Part shown: positions 28,432 to 37,506 of the stretch, piece by piece
How positions within the stretch are numbered: the first letter of the stretch is position 1
Layout of the letters: each line of letters opens with the position of its first letter
Notes under the pieces: generated by a model
Seen by the model: the letters and a program-made list of their open reading frames with translations, nothing else
What the model was told of the DNA's origin: nothing
Databases searched by the model: none
Translations under genes and position numbers: made by a program
NCBI RefSeq assembly: GCF_000186865.1
Contig: NW_008705561.1
Coordinates: 1,897,336 to 1,961,335, forward strand
DNA from: Aureococcus anophagefferens
Taxonomy: Eukaryota > Sar > Pelagophyceae > Pelagomonadales > Pelagomonadaceae
Reading direction: 5' to 3'
Length of the DNA: 64,000 nt

Positions 28432-29700
28432 TCAGGGCCCGGCCGGCGGGCAGGCCGTCGCCGCGCGGCTCCGCGCCGCGGACGGCGGCGCCGGCGGCGC
28501 GTCGCCGGCGGCGCGGGGCGACACGGGCGGCGTGCGGCGGCCGTCGACGCCCGAGCCGTCGACGACGGCCAGGATGTCCGCGAGGACGCGCTTCGTCTCC
28601 GTCGGGTTCGTGATCCAGAGGCAGGGGCACGACGACCGCGACGCGTAGTCGTTGCCCGTGATGAGGAACTGGTCGCCCACGTGGAGGCAGTTCTCCGGCC
28701 GGATGCCCAGGAGGCGCTGGAAGCCCTGGACGCCCTCGCGCTTCGTGCCGACGTCGACCCAGACGTCGGAGCCGCCGTTGAACGCGCAGAACGGCACGGA
28801 GGACCGGCACGCCCGGAGCGCGTCCTGCACGCGGAGCACGGCCTCGTCGAGCTGCTCGCGCCGCGGCACGCGCGGGATCAAGCCGACGGCGCGCGTCTTG
28901 CGGATCACGCGCGCGCCCGCGAGGCCCATGTCGTCCGCGGACCCCCGGAGGCTCGCCTCCGCCGCGTCGAGCAGCGTCGCCGCCGCGGCCTCCTCGAAGG
29001 TCACGTCCCAGGTCGCCTCGCGGCTCCGCAGCGTCGCGGCGCCGCCCGCATCGCGGTCGAGCTGGAGCAGGTAGTTGCACTCGCCGCCGCACACGTAGAA
29101 CCGGCGGAGCGCGTCGGCCGGCACCGCCAAGTCGTCGAAGACGCGCAGCAAACCCTCCAGACGCTTCTCGTACTTGTCCGCCTCGTAGCCGTAGCCCGCG
29201 GCCGTGACGAGCGCCACCGTGACGCCCGCAGCCAGGAGCCGCTCGATCTGGCCCGCGAGCGCGGCGTCGTCGAAGTTCTTGCCGTCGGAGTAGAGCGTGC
29301 AGTCGCCGTCGAAGGACACGAACTTGAGCGGCGACCGCTCGAAGGCCATGACCTGGGCCAGGTTCAAGATTTCCCGGATCTCGTTGAAGCTCGGCGCGAC
29401 GAAGCGCCGCGCGCTGACCTTGAACCGCGCGTCGAAGCTCCGCCACGCGGCCTCGAGCGGCAGCGCCGTGTGGAAGATGCCCAGCGACGGCACGGCCGTG
29501 CGCAGGCGGCTCGGCTCGCCCGGCGTCTCGTGGCGGTACTCCTCGACGAGCTCCTCGACGTGGGCCCAGGAGTTGGACGCGCTCTCCGCGAGGGCGTCGA
29601 GCACGAAGCTCGGCTGCAGCAGGCCCTTGATGAACTCGATGAACTGGTCGCGCCGGTGGCTCACGAGCATGTAGTTGCGCCGCCGCGACGAGAAGGACAT
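28432..29700 (-). CDS. ISN1: IMP-specific 5'-nucleotidase
   Basis: Matches the ISN1 family from start to near the end: NYMLVSHRRDQFIEFIKGLL; VPSLGIFHTALPLE; SARRFVAPSFNEIREILNLA; the HAD-type catalytic motif FVSFDGDCTLYSDG; VALVTAAGYG; CGGECNYLL; CAFNGGSDVWVDVGTKREGV; ENCLHVGDQF. The enzyme dephosphorylates IMP to inosine in purine metabolism, in the cytosol. Length 422 residues including a low-complexity Pro/Ala tail not present in the yeast protein. A MITE copy lies about 105 bases upstream of the ATG, in the divergent promoter shared with the GNAT gene. Confidence 0.95.
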   Translation of the reverse strand: MSFSSRRRNYMLVSHRRDQFIEFIKGLLQPSFVLDALAESASNSWAHVEELVEEYRHETPGEPSRLRTAVPSLGIFHTALPLEAAWRSFDARFKVSARRFVAPSFNEIREILNLAQVMAFERSPLKFVSFDGDCTLYSDGKNFDDAALAGQIERLLAAGVTVALVTAAGYGYEADKYEKRLEGLLRVFDDLAVPADALRRFYVCGGECNYLLQLDRDAGGAATLRSREATWDVTFEEAAAATLLDAAEASLRGSADDMGLAGARVIRKTRAVGLIPRVPRREQLDEAVLRVQDALRACRSSVPFCAFNGGSDVWVDVGTKREGVQGFQRLLGIRPENCLHVGDQFLITGNDYASRSSCPCLWITNPTETKRVLADILAVVDGSGVDGRRTPPVSPRAAGDAPPAPPSAARSRAATACPPAGP

Positions 29701-29804
29701 TTTGGTGGTGGGCGTGGCAGCGTTTGGGTAGCGTTTGAAGGTGCGATGCGGGCGCGGCGCGACGAATCGAGTGAGGCCCTCCTTGTGGCAAAACCTCTGA
29801 TCGA

Positions 29805-30186
29805 TAAAGCAACCCGGGGTTAATTTTGACCCCCCGAGCTATGGTCACTTTTTTTTTTCACTTTTTTTTTTTTGCGCCGCGAGCCGCGGAGGGTCCAGGG
29901 GGTCCCCGGGGACCCGCCCGGGGCGTGCGCGAGCGCGGGGGGGGGGCGAACGCGCGCCGACCGTCGTAATGCGCCGCGCGGTCCCGCGCGGGCGCGACAC
30001 GCGGCCGTCGCACGCGCGCTAAAGCGAGTTCCTCGACAACCCGCCGCGTCGCAGCGCCCTTCCCCACCCCCTGGTGCCCCGGGGGTCCGCCGGGGCGCGT
30101 AGGTGCATCGAAAAAAAAAAAGTCAAAAAAAAAGTGCCAATAGCTCCCATAGCTCGAGGGGTCAAAATTAACTCCGATCTGCTTTA
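29805..30186. mobile_element. MITE-like element, copy 1 (about 382 bp)
   Basis: Begins TAAAGCAACCCGGGGTTAAT and ends ATTAACTCCGATCTGCTTTA; together with TTTTGACCCC.CGAGCTATGG these form imperfect terminal inverted repeats of about 75 bp that include T-tracts on the left and A-tracts on the right. The core is extremely GC-rich, with a perfect palindrome GGTCCCCGGGGACC. The ends fit a TA target duplication (TA-AAGCA...TGCTT-TA). Nearly identical to the copy at 41536. No transposase-like open frame is present, so it is non-autonomous. Confidence 0.85.
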
Positions 30187-30264
30187 TCGCGATCACAGAA
30201 AGAGCACTGCCATCTCACGCCACTGCAACCTAAGCGCGCGCCGCCAGCGCGCCTCCCGCCGCTA

Positions 30265-31008
30265 ATGGCGCTGCTCCTAGCGCTCCTACCGTTCGCGCGG
30301 CCGCTCCAGCTCACGCCGCCGCTCCAAGTTTCAGTCCTCGAAGCGCCCACGCCTCAGGAGCTGGAGGCATGCACTTCCTGTATGGTAGACGGGTTCTGGG
30401 CGTCGAAGCGCCTCGACGCGGCGCAGCGCGAGAGGCTGGCCGCGACGCAGTACGCCGACCTGGAGCAGCGCTTCGGCGGCGACGGATCCGGCCGCGTGCT
30501 CAAGGGCTCGCTCGTCGCGGCGGCGGACGGCGGCCGCGTCGTCGGCATGGCGTCGCTCGAGCTCGGCCTCTTCGACGGCGCCGCGCTGTCGCTGCTGCCC
30601 CGCGACGAGGCGGCGGAGAAGATCGTCGAGAAGATCCAGGACGTGCCCGCGGCCGCGCGGCGGAAGCCGCTGCCGGAGCTCTGCGTCGACCTCTTCGGAG
30701 AGTACGCGCGCGTCGCGCCGCTGCTGGCCAACGTCGCCGTCGTGCCCGGCGCGCGGCGGAAGGGCCTGGGTCGACGGCTCGTCGCCGCCTGCGCGGACCT
30801 CGCGCGCGACGGCTGGGGCTACGACGACGTGCTCCTCGAAGTCGAGTGCGACAACCGGCCCGCGGTCGCGCTCTACGAGCGGGTCGGCTTCCAGGAGCTT
30901 TGGCGCGCGCCCCGCGCGGCGCTCGAGGTCGACCCGCGCCGGGAGTCGGGGCCGCCCCTGAAGCGCCGGGACAACGTCGACCACGTGGCGATGCGGCTGC
31001 CCGTGTAA
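30265..31008 (+). CDS. GNAT-family N-acetyltransferase, probably plastid-targeted
   Basis: N-terminus MALLLALLPFARPLQLTPPL looks like a signal or plastid presequence. The acetyl-CoA-binding motif A is clear: LANVAVVPGARRKGLGRRLV (R/Q-x-x-G-x-G/A loop). Motif B follows: LLEVECDNRPAVALYERVGF. Length 247 residues, like plastid GNATs of plants and algae that acetylate protein N-termini or lysines; the substrate is not determinable. Starts 79 bases downstream of MITE copy 1, which therefore forms most of its proximal promoter. Confidence 0.85.
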   Translation: MALLLALLPFARPLQLTPPLQVSVLEAPTPQELEACTSCMVDGFWASKRLDAAQRERLAATQYADLEQRFGGDGSGRVLKGSLVAAADGGRVVGMASLELGLFDGAALSLLPRDEAAEKIVEKIQDVPAAARRKPLPELCVDLFGEYARVAPLLANVAVVPGARRKGLGRRLVAACADLARDGWGYDDVLLEVECDNRPAVALYERVGFQELWRAPRAALEVDPRRESGPPLKRRDNVDHVAMRLPV

Positions 31009-31178
31009 GATGAGATATGGATTTGTGTTCCGAGTCAGCGCTTTCTTCTCGCAGCGCTCCTTGTCGACCATGTCGTCGGCACCGCTGCTCCGGGGGTCCC
31101 GCAGTTGTCGCCTGCGCGACAAAAATTTAGTGGATTTCAAGAAATGCAACAAAACATTCAACAAAAACTTGGCGATGC

Positions 31179-31202
31179 ACCACAACATTGTCATGTTGTG
31201 GT
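31179..31202. promoter_or_regulatory. Perfect 10-bp-stem hairpin upstream of the TypA gene
   Basis: ACCACAACAT-TGTC-ATGTTGTGGT is a perfect inverted repeat in an AT-rich leader about 75 bases upstream of the TypA start. It could be a protein-binding palindrome or a 5' leader hairpin. Function unknown. Confidence 0.35.
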
Positions 31203-31275
31203 TGACGCAGAGACCAGCTCGTGATCGCGCATCGCAGTCAGCCCGCTTCGACGAGCGGCTCGAGCGACTCGATTC

Positions 31276-33210
31276 ATGCTTAAGCTCACGCTCCTCGCTA
31301 TGCTCAGCTCCGTCCGGGCCCTCGTGCGGTCGCCGCTGCCGCGCGGTACCGCGCGGAGCTTCCACCGGGGCGCGCCCCTGCGCATGGGCCTCGAGAAGCT
31401 CGAGGGCCTGCGGAACGTGGCCATCGTCGCGCACGTCGACCACGGCAAGACGACGCTCGTCGACGCGATGCTCAAGGAGGCCGAGGTCTTCCGCGCCAAC
31501 GAGGCCGTCGAGGAGCGCGTCATGGACAGCAACGACCAGGAGCGCGAGCGCGGCATCACGATCCTCGCGAAGAACGCGGCCGTGGAGTACAAGGGCGTGA
31601 AGATCAACGTCGTGGACACGCCGGGCCACGCGGACTTTGGGGGCGAGGTCGAGCGCATCCTGAACATGGTCGACGGCGTCCTGCTCGTCGTCGACTCCGT
31701 CGAGGGGCCGAAGCCGCAGACGCGGTTCGTGCTCAAGAAGGCGCTGGAGCTCGGCCTCCAGGCCGTGCTCGTCGTGAACAAGATCGACCGCCCCTCGGCG
31801 CGGCCCGACTACGTCGTCGACAAGGCCTTCGACCTCTTCGTGGAGCTCGACGCGAACGACGAGCAGACGGACTTTAGCATCGTCTACGCGTCCGCGCTCC
31901 AGGGCAAGAGCGGCGTCGAGCCCGACGACCTCCAGGACAACATGGCGCCCATCCTGGACGCCATCATCGAGTCCATCCCGCCGCCCATGGTCGACAGGGA
32001 GGCGCCCGTGCAGCTCCTCGTCGCGAACATCGACTTCGACGACTTCAAGGGCAAGCTCGGCATCGGCCGCGTGCGCTCCGGCGTGCTCAAGGCCAACGAC
32101 AAGGGCTCCTTCGGGGCAATGATGGGGCCCGACGACACCATGCGGCCCATCGCCGTCAACGACCTCTTCGTCTACGACAACCTGGGCCGCAAGGCCGTCA
32201 CGGAGGCGGCCGCGGGCGAGATCGTCATGTTCTCCGGCGTGTCCGACATCATGATCGGCGAGACCGTCGTCGCCAAGGACGCGCCGCTGCCCATGGAGCC
32301 GCTGGAGGTCGAGGAGCCCACGGTGTCCATGTCCTTCGCCGTGAACAAGTCGCCGCTCGCGGGCAAGGAGGGCGACAAGCTCACGAGCCGCGTCATCCGC
32401 GACCGCCTCATGAAGGAGCTCGACCGCAACGTCGCGCTCCAGGTCGAGCCCCAGGACTCGGGCGACGCCTTCAAGGTCAGCGGCCGCGGGCCCCTCCACC
32501 TCACGGTGCTCATCGAGACGATGCGCCGCGAGGGCTTCGAGCTCGAGATCGGCCCGCCGGAGGTCATCATCAAGGACGTCGACGGCGTCAAGTCCGAGCC
32601 CTTCGACGCGCTGGAGATCCAGGTGCCCGACGAGTACGCGTCGAACGTCGTGGACCTGCTGAACCGCCGCAAGGGCGAGATGACGGACATGGGCAAGACG
32701 GAGACGGGCGACTTCACGTACGTCAAGTACCTCCTGCCCACGCGGTCGTCCATCGGCCTGCGCACGAACATGCTCTCGGCGACGCGCGGCACGGCCGTCA
32801 TCGACAGCAACTTCGACTCCTACCGGCCCTTCGCGGGCGACCTCGAGGCGCGCGAGAAGGGGTCGCTCCTCGCGTTCGAGGACGGCGAGGCGACGTCCTT
32901 CGGCCTCACGGGCGCGCAGGACCGCGGCCAGCTCTTCGCGACGCCCAAGACGTCCGTCTACAAGGACATGATCGTCGGCGTCCACCAGCGGCCGGGCGAC
33001 CTCCGCGTCAACATCTGCAAGCAGAAGCAGCTCACGAACATGCGCTCCGCGACCAAGGGCATCGTCGAGGGCCTCTCGCCGCCCCTCGAGCTCACGCTCG
33101 ACTCCGCCGTCGAGTACATCACCAACGACGAGCTCGTCGAGGTCACGCCGGAGTCCATCCGCATGTGCAAGAAGCCCGGCTGGGACAAGAAGGGCAAAGG
33201 CAAGAAGTAG
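31276..33210 (+). CDS. typA: TypA/BipA translational GTPase, plastid-type
   Basis: A 644-residue protein with an N-terminal presequence of about 35 residues (MLKLTLLAMLSSVRALVRSP) before the conserved start RNVAIVAHVDHGKTTLVD (G1). Then G2 ERGITI, G3 DTPGHADFGGEVER, G4 NKIDRP, and BipA-specific domains ending TPKTSVYKDMIVGVHQRPGD and LTNMRSATKGI. BipA/TypA binds the ribosome and aids 50S assembly or stress translation; the algal/plant form acts in chloroplasts (family knowledge). The C-terminus ends in a Lys-rich tail. The stop codon lies inside a tandem duplication with the next gene's 3' end. Confidence 0.95.
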   Translation: MLKLTLLAMLSSVRALVRSPLPRGTARSFHRGAPLRMGLEKLEGLRNVAIVAHVDHGKTTLVDAMLKEAEVFRANEAVEERVMDSNDQERERGITILAKNAAVEYKGVKINVVDTPGHADFGGEVERILNMVDGVLLVVDSVEGPKPQTRFVLKKALELGLQAVLVVNKIDRPSARPDYVVDKAFDLFVELDANDEQTDFSIVYASALQGKSGVEPDDLQDNMAPILDAIIESIPPPMVDREAPVQLLVANIDFDDFKGKLGIGRVRSGVLKANDKGSFGAMMGPDDTMRPIAVNDLFVYDNLGRKAVTEAAAGEIVMFSGVSDIMIGETVVAKDAPLPMEPLEVEEPTVSMSFAVNKSPLAGKEGDKLTSRVIRDRLMKELDRNVALQVEPQDSGDAFKVSGRGPLHLTVLIETMRREGFELEIGPPEVIIKDVDGVKSEPFDALEIQVPDEYASNVVDLLNRRKGEMTDMGKTETGDFTYVKYLLPTRSSIGLRTNMLSATRGTAVIDSNFDSYRPFAGDLEAREKGSLLAFEDGEATSFGLTGAQDRGQLFATPKTSVYKDMIVGVHQRPGDLRVNICKQKQLTNMRSATKGIVEGLSPPLELTLDSAVEYITNDELVEVTPESIRMCKKPGWDKKGKGKK

Positions 33211-33328
33211 GCCCCGCGAACCCCCTCGCTCGTAACCGAACACCAAGTCGACTTACGCGCCTAGTCTAGAAGTAGGCCCCACGAAATCCCCCCGCTCGTA
33301 ACCGAACACCAAGTCGACTTACCTAGTC
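33203..33328. repeat. Tandem duplication of about 62 bp spanning two convergent stop codons
   Basis: The unit AGAAGTAGGCCCC...GTAACCGAACACCAAGTCGACTTAC...CTAGTC occurs twice (33203-33266 and 33268-33328) with a few differences. Each copy includes a TAG as in the TypA stop and a CTAGTC as in the end of the opposite-strand gene. The whole 3' junction between the convergent genes has therefore been duplicated. Confidence 0.85.
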
Positions 33329-34279
33329 GTCGTCGTCCGAGAGGTCGTCGAGGTCCTCGAGGAGCCGCGGGTCGATGCGGCCCGCGCGCGGCGACCCCGC
33401 GGGCGCCGGCGCCGGCGCCGGCGCGTCGGCGCCGTCGTCCGCGGCGCCGTCGCCGCCCTCGTCGGGGACGGGCGCCGGCGGCGCGGCGTACGCGTCCCGG
33501 AGCCTTTCGAGGTCCGCGGCGACGGACGACGGCGGCCGCGGCGGCAGCGCGGCGCACGTCCGCCGCAGGCCGTCGTAGGCCGCCGCGGCGCCGCGGAGCG
33601 CGGCCCAGTCGAAGGCGCCGTCCGGCGCCGCGTCGTCGCCCGGCACCGGCGCGGGCGACCGCTCGACCCAGTCCGGCCGCGCGCCGCACGCGAGCTCGAG
33701 CGCGTAGCTCTCCGCGAGGCCCCGGAGGACGTTGCCCGCGTCGCGCGCGAGGGTTCCCGGGTTCGCGGCGAACTCGTCGCGGGCCCGGAGCAGCGCCTCG
33801 AGGGCCGCGTCGTCGACGCGCGCGCCGACCATCCAGCGCCGCGGGTCGACGGCCGGCTTCTTCCGCATGTGCGCGCGCGCCATGGCCTCGACGGCGACGG
33901 TCGGCGGGCACTGCGTGCCGTGGAACGTGTGCAGCGCGAAGACGCAGCCGCAGCGCCAGCGCAGGTCCCGCGGCACCGCGGCCGCCGCCGCGCCCGCGGA
34001 AAGCGGCCGGTCCCACTCCTCGCGCAGGAGCTCGAGGCACGTGCGGAAGAGCGCCTGGCAGCAGGCGGCGCGGCTCGGCGGGTTGTTCACGCGGAACGGC
34101 GCGTGGTGCAGCAGCGACATCTCCCGCGCCTTCCACTCGGCCTTGAAGCTCGGCCAGGACGGGTCCGCGCCGCTCGCCCAGGCCTCGAGGAGGCCCACGA
34201 TGTCGTGGCGGATGGCGGACCGGAACGTCTTCGACACGTCGCCGTCGTCGTCCGTCTTCTTCGTCCGCTTCGTGGACAT
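33323..34279 (-). CDS. SNAPC1-like protein (putative snRNA-activating complex subunit)
   Basis: 318 residues. The N-terminal 170 residues resemble SNAP43/SNAPC1: IRHDIVGLLEAWASGADPSW, SFKAEWKAREMSLLHHAP, CLELLREEWDRPL, then RCGCVFALHTFHGTQCPPTV and a segment like DPRRWMVGARVDDAALEALL. SNAPC1 is part of the factor that drives snRNA gene transcription (family knowledge). The C-terminal half is Pro/Ala-rich and ends in the acidic string LLEDLDDLSDDDD. The match is by pattern only, so the assignment is tentative. Confidence 0.5.
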   Translation of the reverse strand: MSTKRTKKTDDDGDVSKTFRSAIRHDIVGLLEAWASGADPSWPSFKAEWKAREMSLLHHAPFRVNNPPSRAACCQALFRTCLELLREEWDRPLSAGAAAAAVPRDLRWRCGCVFALHTFHGTQCPPTVAVEAMARAHMRKKPAVDPRRWMVGARVDDAALEALLRARDEFAANPGTLARDAGNVLRGLAESYALELACGARPDWVERSPAPVPGDDAAPDGAFDWAALRGAAAAYDGLRRTCAALPPRPPSSVAADLERLRDAYAAPPAPVPDEGGDGAADDGADAPAPAPAPAGSPRAGRIDPRLLEDLDDLSDDDD

Positions 34280-34481
34280 GGTGTTTGCGGGGTTTCAGCT
34301 CGATCAGGGACCTGGCCGTGTCTCCATCGTCGAGCTCCGATGGACTCAGGCTGGAATTGCCGCAAGATCAGCGACGTTTGCCACTTGCCAAGTCGTCCGT
34401 GCCGCCCGACGCCGTCATCACTGAGTGGTGGCGCTCGCGCAGTAACACAACTCGTCGCGTTACCGCGCTGCGACACGCGCC

Positions 34482-35462
34482 ATGCCGTGCGAGCTGTCGC
34501 TCGGCGGCGCCTGCGTGTGGTGCGTGCTCCTGGGGAGCCTCTACGTCGGCAGCCTCTACGCCGTGCCGGAGCGGCTGCGTGCGCTCCACCGGGACCACCC
34601 GCACCACATCCGCGCGCGCTTCGTCGCCGTGAGCGTGGCGTCGCTGCTGTCGCTGGCGCTCTTCGCCGCGGCCGGCGGCGGCCGGTGCCGTCGCCTGCCG
34701 CTCGCCGCCGCGCTCGGCCTGCGCGGCGACACGGCGGCGCTCGCGGCGCGGCGCGCGCTCGCGCTCACGGCGAGCCTCTACCTGGGCCCGCTGAGCGTCG
34801 CGGGCCTGGGCTTCTACGTCGCCGTCGACGCGAACTGCGACGGGCAGGTGCGGACGCGGCTCGACTGGCTCGACGGCGCGGTCAAGGTCTTAGACGAGCT
34901 CCGGGAGGAGCGCCGCGCGCACTACGCGATCCCCGGCGCGCTGGAGATGTCGCTGCGGAATCTGGTCGTCGGCCCGCTGAGCGAGGAGTTCGTGTTCCGG
35001 GCCTGCATGGTGCCGCTGCTCCTCGACGCGGGCCTGGGCACCGCGCGCGCGGTGTGCTGCAGCCCGCTGTTCTTCGGCGTCGCGCACCTCCACCACCTCC
35101 GGCGGCGCGTGCGCGACGACCGCGCGCCCGTGCTCGAGGCCCTGGGCCAGACGCTCTTCCAGTTCGCCTACACGACGCTCTTCGGCGTCTACACGGCCTT
35201 TGTGTTCGCGCGGACGGGCAACCTCGCCGCGGCGTTCGCGTGCCACGGCTTCTGCAACTACATGGGCCTGCCGGACCTCGACTTTAGCTGCGTGCCCAGC
35301 GACCTGCCCTGGCTCTCGAAGCGCGAAAAGCTCGTCCAGGTCGTGCTCCACAAGCACCGGACGTTGCTCTTCGCGCTCCACGGCGCCGGCATGGCCCTCT
35401 TCGGCGCGCTCCTCTTCCCGCTCACGCGGCCCGAGGCCTTTGGTTCCCCCTACTGGCCCTAA
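34482..35462 (+). CDS. RCE1: CAAX prenyl protease 2 (RCE1 family, ABI/CPBP fold)
   Basis: A 326-residue multi-pass ER membrane protease. The catalytic EExxxR motif reads SEEFVFRACM (in VVGPLSEEFVFRACMVPLLL). The second motif FFGVAHLHHL and the third HGFCNYMGLPD give the conserved His and Asn residues. It removes the AAX tripeptide from prenylated proteins such as Ras and Rab-like GTPases (family knowledge). Full length, with hydrophobic helices before and after the active-site region. Convergent with the bestrophin gene, 34 bases apart. Confidence 0.93.
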   Translation: MPCELSLGGACVWCVLLGSLYVGSLYAVPERLRALHRDHPHHIRARFVAVSVASLLSLALFAAAGGGRCRRLPLAAALGLRGDTAALAARRALALTASLYLGPLSVAGLGFYVAVDANCDGQVRTRLDWLDGAVKVLDELREERRAHYAIPGALEMSLRNLVVGPLSEEFVFRACMVPLLLDAGLGTARAVCCSPLFFGVAHLHHLRRRVRDDRAPVLEALGQTLFQFAYTTLFGVYTAFVFARTGNLAAAFACHGFCNYMGLPDLDFSCVPSDLPWLSKREKLVQVVLHKHRTLLFALHGAGMALFGALLFPLTRPEAFGSPYWP

Positions 35463-35496
35463 CGCACCCTCGAAACTTACCCGAGTCTTCACGCCA

Positions 35497-37321
35497 TCAT
35501 CGTAGACCGTGCCGCCCGAGGGGGTTGGTCACGACGGAGAAGAAGGACTTGGAACTCGGGGGCAGGGGCGTCCGCCCGCCGCGCGCGGGGGGGACCTCCT
35601 CCTTGGCCTCCGCCTCTTCCTCCTCCTCGTCCTCCTCGTCCTCCTCCTCCTCCGGCGGCGCGGCGGCCGTGGCCTCGAAGGTGTTCGTCGCGCGCCACTC
35701 GACGGACGACACGCGGCGCTGCTTCCGCTTCTGCTTCCGCGAGATCGCGAAGAGCCGGTCGCCGAGCGCGCCGTCCGCGGAGACGCGCTTGAGGGCCTCG
35801 GCCTTGGCGGGCCGTAGGGGCGGGTAGAGGAGCGACTCGACCCAGACGTGGGTCTCGCTCAGCAGCTTCATGACGTCCATCTTCGCCATGTTCTCCCGGC
35901 CGACGGCCTCGGCCGCCGCGCAGCAGAAGACGCGCTGGACGCCGCGGATCCACTTGCGCTTGAGGGACGTGAGCTTGCGGCGCCGATCGAAAGGGTGCAT
36001 CATGTCGTTGGCCATGATGACGAAGCCCTGGTAGAAGATCGTCTGCACCGTCGAACTGCCGACGGCGAAGACGGGCAGCCACACGGACTCGAGGCTCCGG
36101 ACGACGGGGTAGTCGTCGAGGAGCGCCTTCACCGTGATGTAGGTCGCGGAGAAGGCCGCCAACACGCAGACCGCGTCGACGCTCACCTGCATCATCTGCG
36201 CGTAGACGTGGGGCACGAGCGTGTCCGCCGTCGCCAGGATTCGCATCGCCGCGGACGTGATCTTGTTGAGGTTGTCCTGGACCTGCGCGTAGTTCGGCGC
36301 CTCGAGCTCCAACAGGTCGGCGTCGTGGGCCTCCTTGACGAGCTCCGACACCCACGCGAGCAGCACGATGTGGACCTGGTCCTCGCTGAACCGCGCGAGC
36401 ACCGCCGCCTCCTTGTCCGTGACCACCCGGAGCCCCATGAAGTCCGTCTCCGTCAGGTGGGCGAGCAGGTCCGACGCCGCGAAGCCCTCCTCGACGACCT
36501 GGAACGGCGCGATGCGCGCCCAGACGTAGATGTGCGCGAGGCCGAGGTAGCGCTGCGTCGTCGTCAGAAACTCGTGCGCGCCCGCGTGGCTCACGTCGAC
36601 GTGGGGCCGCACCGAGAAGCAGAAGTCGTAGATGGCGCGCTGGAGCGCCCGGCCCTCGTCGAGGTACTTGAAGTAGCGCGTCAGCGCCTGCGACACGTAC
36701 ATGGACAACAGGAACGACGCGAGGAGCGTGATCGTCTGATAGACCTCGTTGCAGGGCGCGAGCATGCGCATGAGCCACTCGATCCACCTACGAAGGACGA
36801 CAGGGTCGGGATTTTTTCGTCTCGGGCGAGAATTGGCGACAGGGTCGGGATTTTTTTCGTCTCGGGCGAGAATTGCGCGAAAATGCACTCCCGTCGCTCG
36901 ACGCTGCGATCCACCGCAGGCACCGCGCCTCGTCGCCGTCGCTGTCGTAGTCCGCGACGTCGCCGTCGACCTCCGCCCTCGCGTCCATGGCCGCCCTCTC
37001 GTAGACGAGGAAGCCGCAGCCCTTGGCGCTGCTGTAGAAGACCATGAAGACGCCGAGGCTCAGGACGGCGTAGATCAAGACGACGTTCTTGATCTGGATG
37101 AGCAGCGTGCCGCTCTTGAGCGTGAGGAAGGCGTTCCAGAGCCGCAGCCGGCTCGGGCTGTAGAAGATGGCCACGCCGCGGGTCTCGTGCTCCTCGGGAG
37201 AGAAGGAGGAACGCTTCGCGCCCGACGGCGCCCGCCGTAGCTCCACGGCCGGCGATTCTAAGGAGGAACGCTTCGCGCCCGACGGCGCCCGCCGTAGCTC
37301 CACGGCCGGCGATTCTCCCAT
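35497..37321 (-). CDS. Bestrophin-like anion channel, two exons
   Basis: Exon 1 (37321-36915) starts MGESPAVELRRAPSGAKRSS, with a tandem repeat of that 19-residue unit, then the first bestrophin segment (LRLWNAFLTLKSGTLLIQIK, LIYAVLSLGVFMVFY). Exon 2 (36787-35497) continues WIEWLMRMLAPCNEVYQTIT and then FLLSMYVSQALTRYFKYLDE, long amphipathic helices, AFSATYITVKALLDDYPVV, and an acidic/Pro C-terminus. Joining across the 127-nt intron gives 565 residues. Algal bestrophins conduct chloride or bicarbonate, some in thylakoids for carbon concentration (family knowledge); the location here is not shown. A divergent promoter of 185 bases is shared with the SET gene. Confidence 0.85.
36780..36914 (-). 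mobile_element. Introner-type intron with 8-bp target-site duplication (intron 36788-36914)
   Basis: Perfect duplications GTGGATCG flank the insert (36914-36907 and 36787-36780). The donor is the GT of the 5' duplication and the acceptor is the terminal TAG, so splicing restores C-L-R-W-I-E-W exactly. The insert is 119 bp and contains two tandem copies of about 40 bp with core ATTCTCGCCCGAGACGAAAA. Ends share a weak inverted similarity (C..CG..G..CGAC.GG). No sequence homology to the 200-bp introners, so probably a different family. Confidence 0.7.
37202..37318 (-). repeat. 57-bp in-frame tandem duplication at the bestrophin N-terminus
   Basis: Two essentially identical 57-bp copies beginning GAATCGCCGGCCGTGGAGCT immediately after ATGGGA. 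They encode ESPAVELRRAPSGAKRSSL twice. Identity at synonymous sites points to a recent event. Confidence 0.92.
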
Positions 37322-37506
37322 GCTGCTGCTTCCTAGGGTGCCGGGGCTGCCAACATCGGTCGACCTGGTCGGGGCAAGTTCAACAGCGTCAACGAGACGG
37401 CTTCTTGCCACAGGGAAGCTCCTCAAGAGAGAGGTCGACGCTGAAGGAGAGCACTGACCCGGCGGGATGGGGACCTGCTGCTGCGCGCAATAAGCTCGGC
37501 CTCGCA

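Noticed and set aside
29872..30102. A 76-codon frame present in both MITE copies
   Set aside because: Composition-driven (Arg/Pro/Gly/Ala), no domain; identity between copies only reflects the recent duplication of the element.
35497..36888. A bestrophin start at MHFRAILARDEKNPD
   Set aside because: These residues come from the intron's tandem repeat; the bestrophin first helix lies in the upstream exon.
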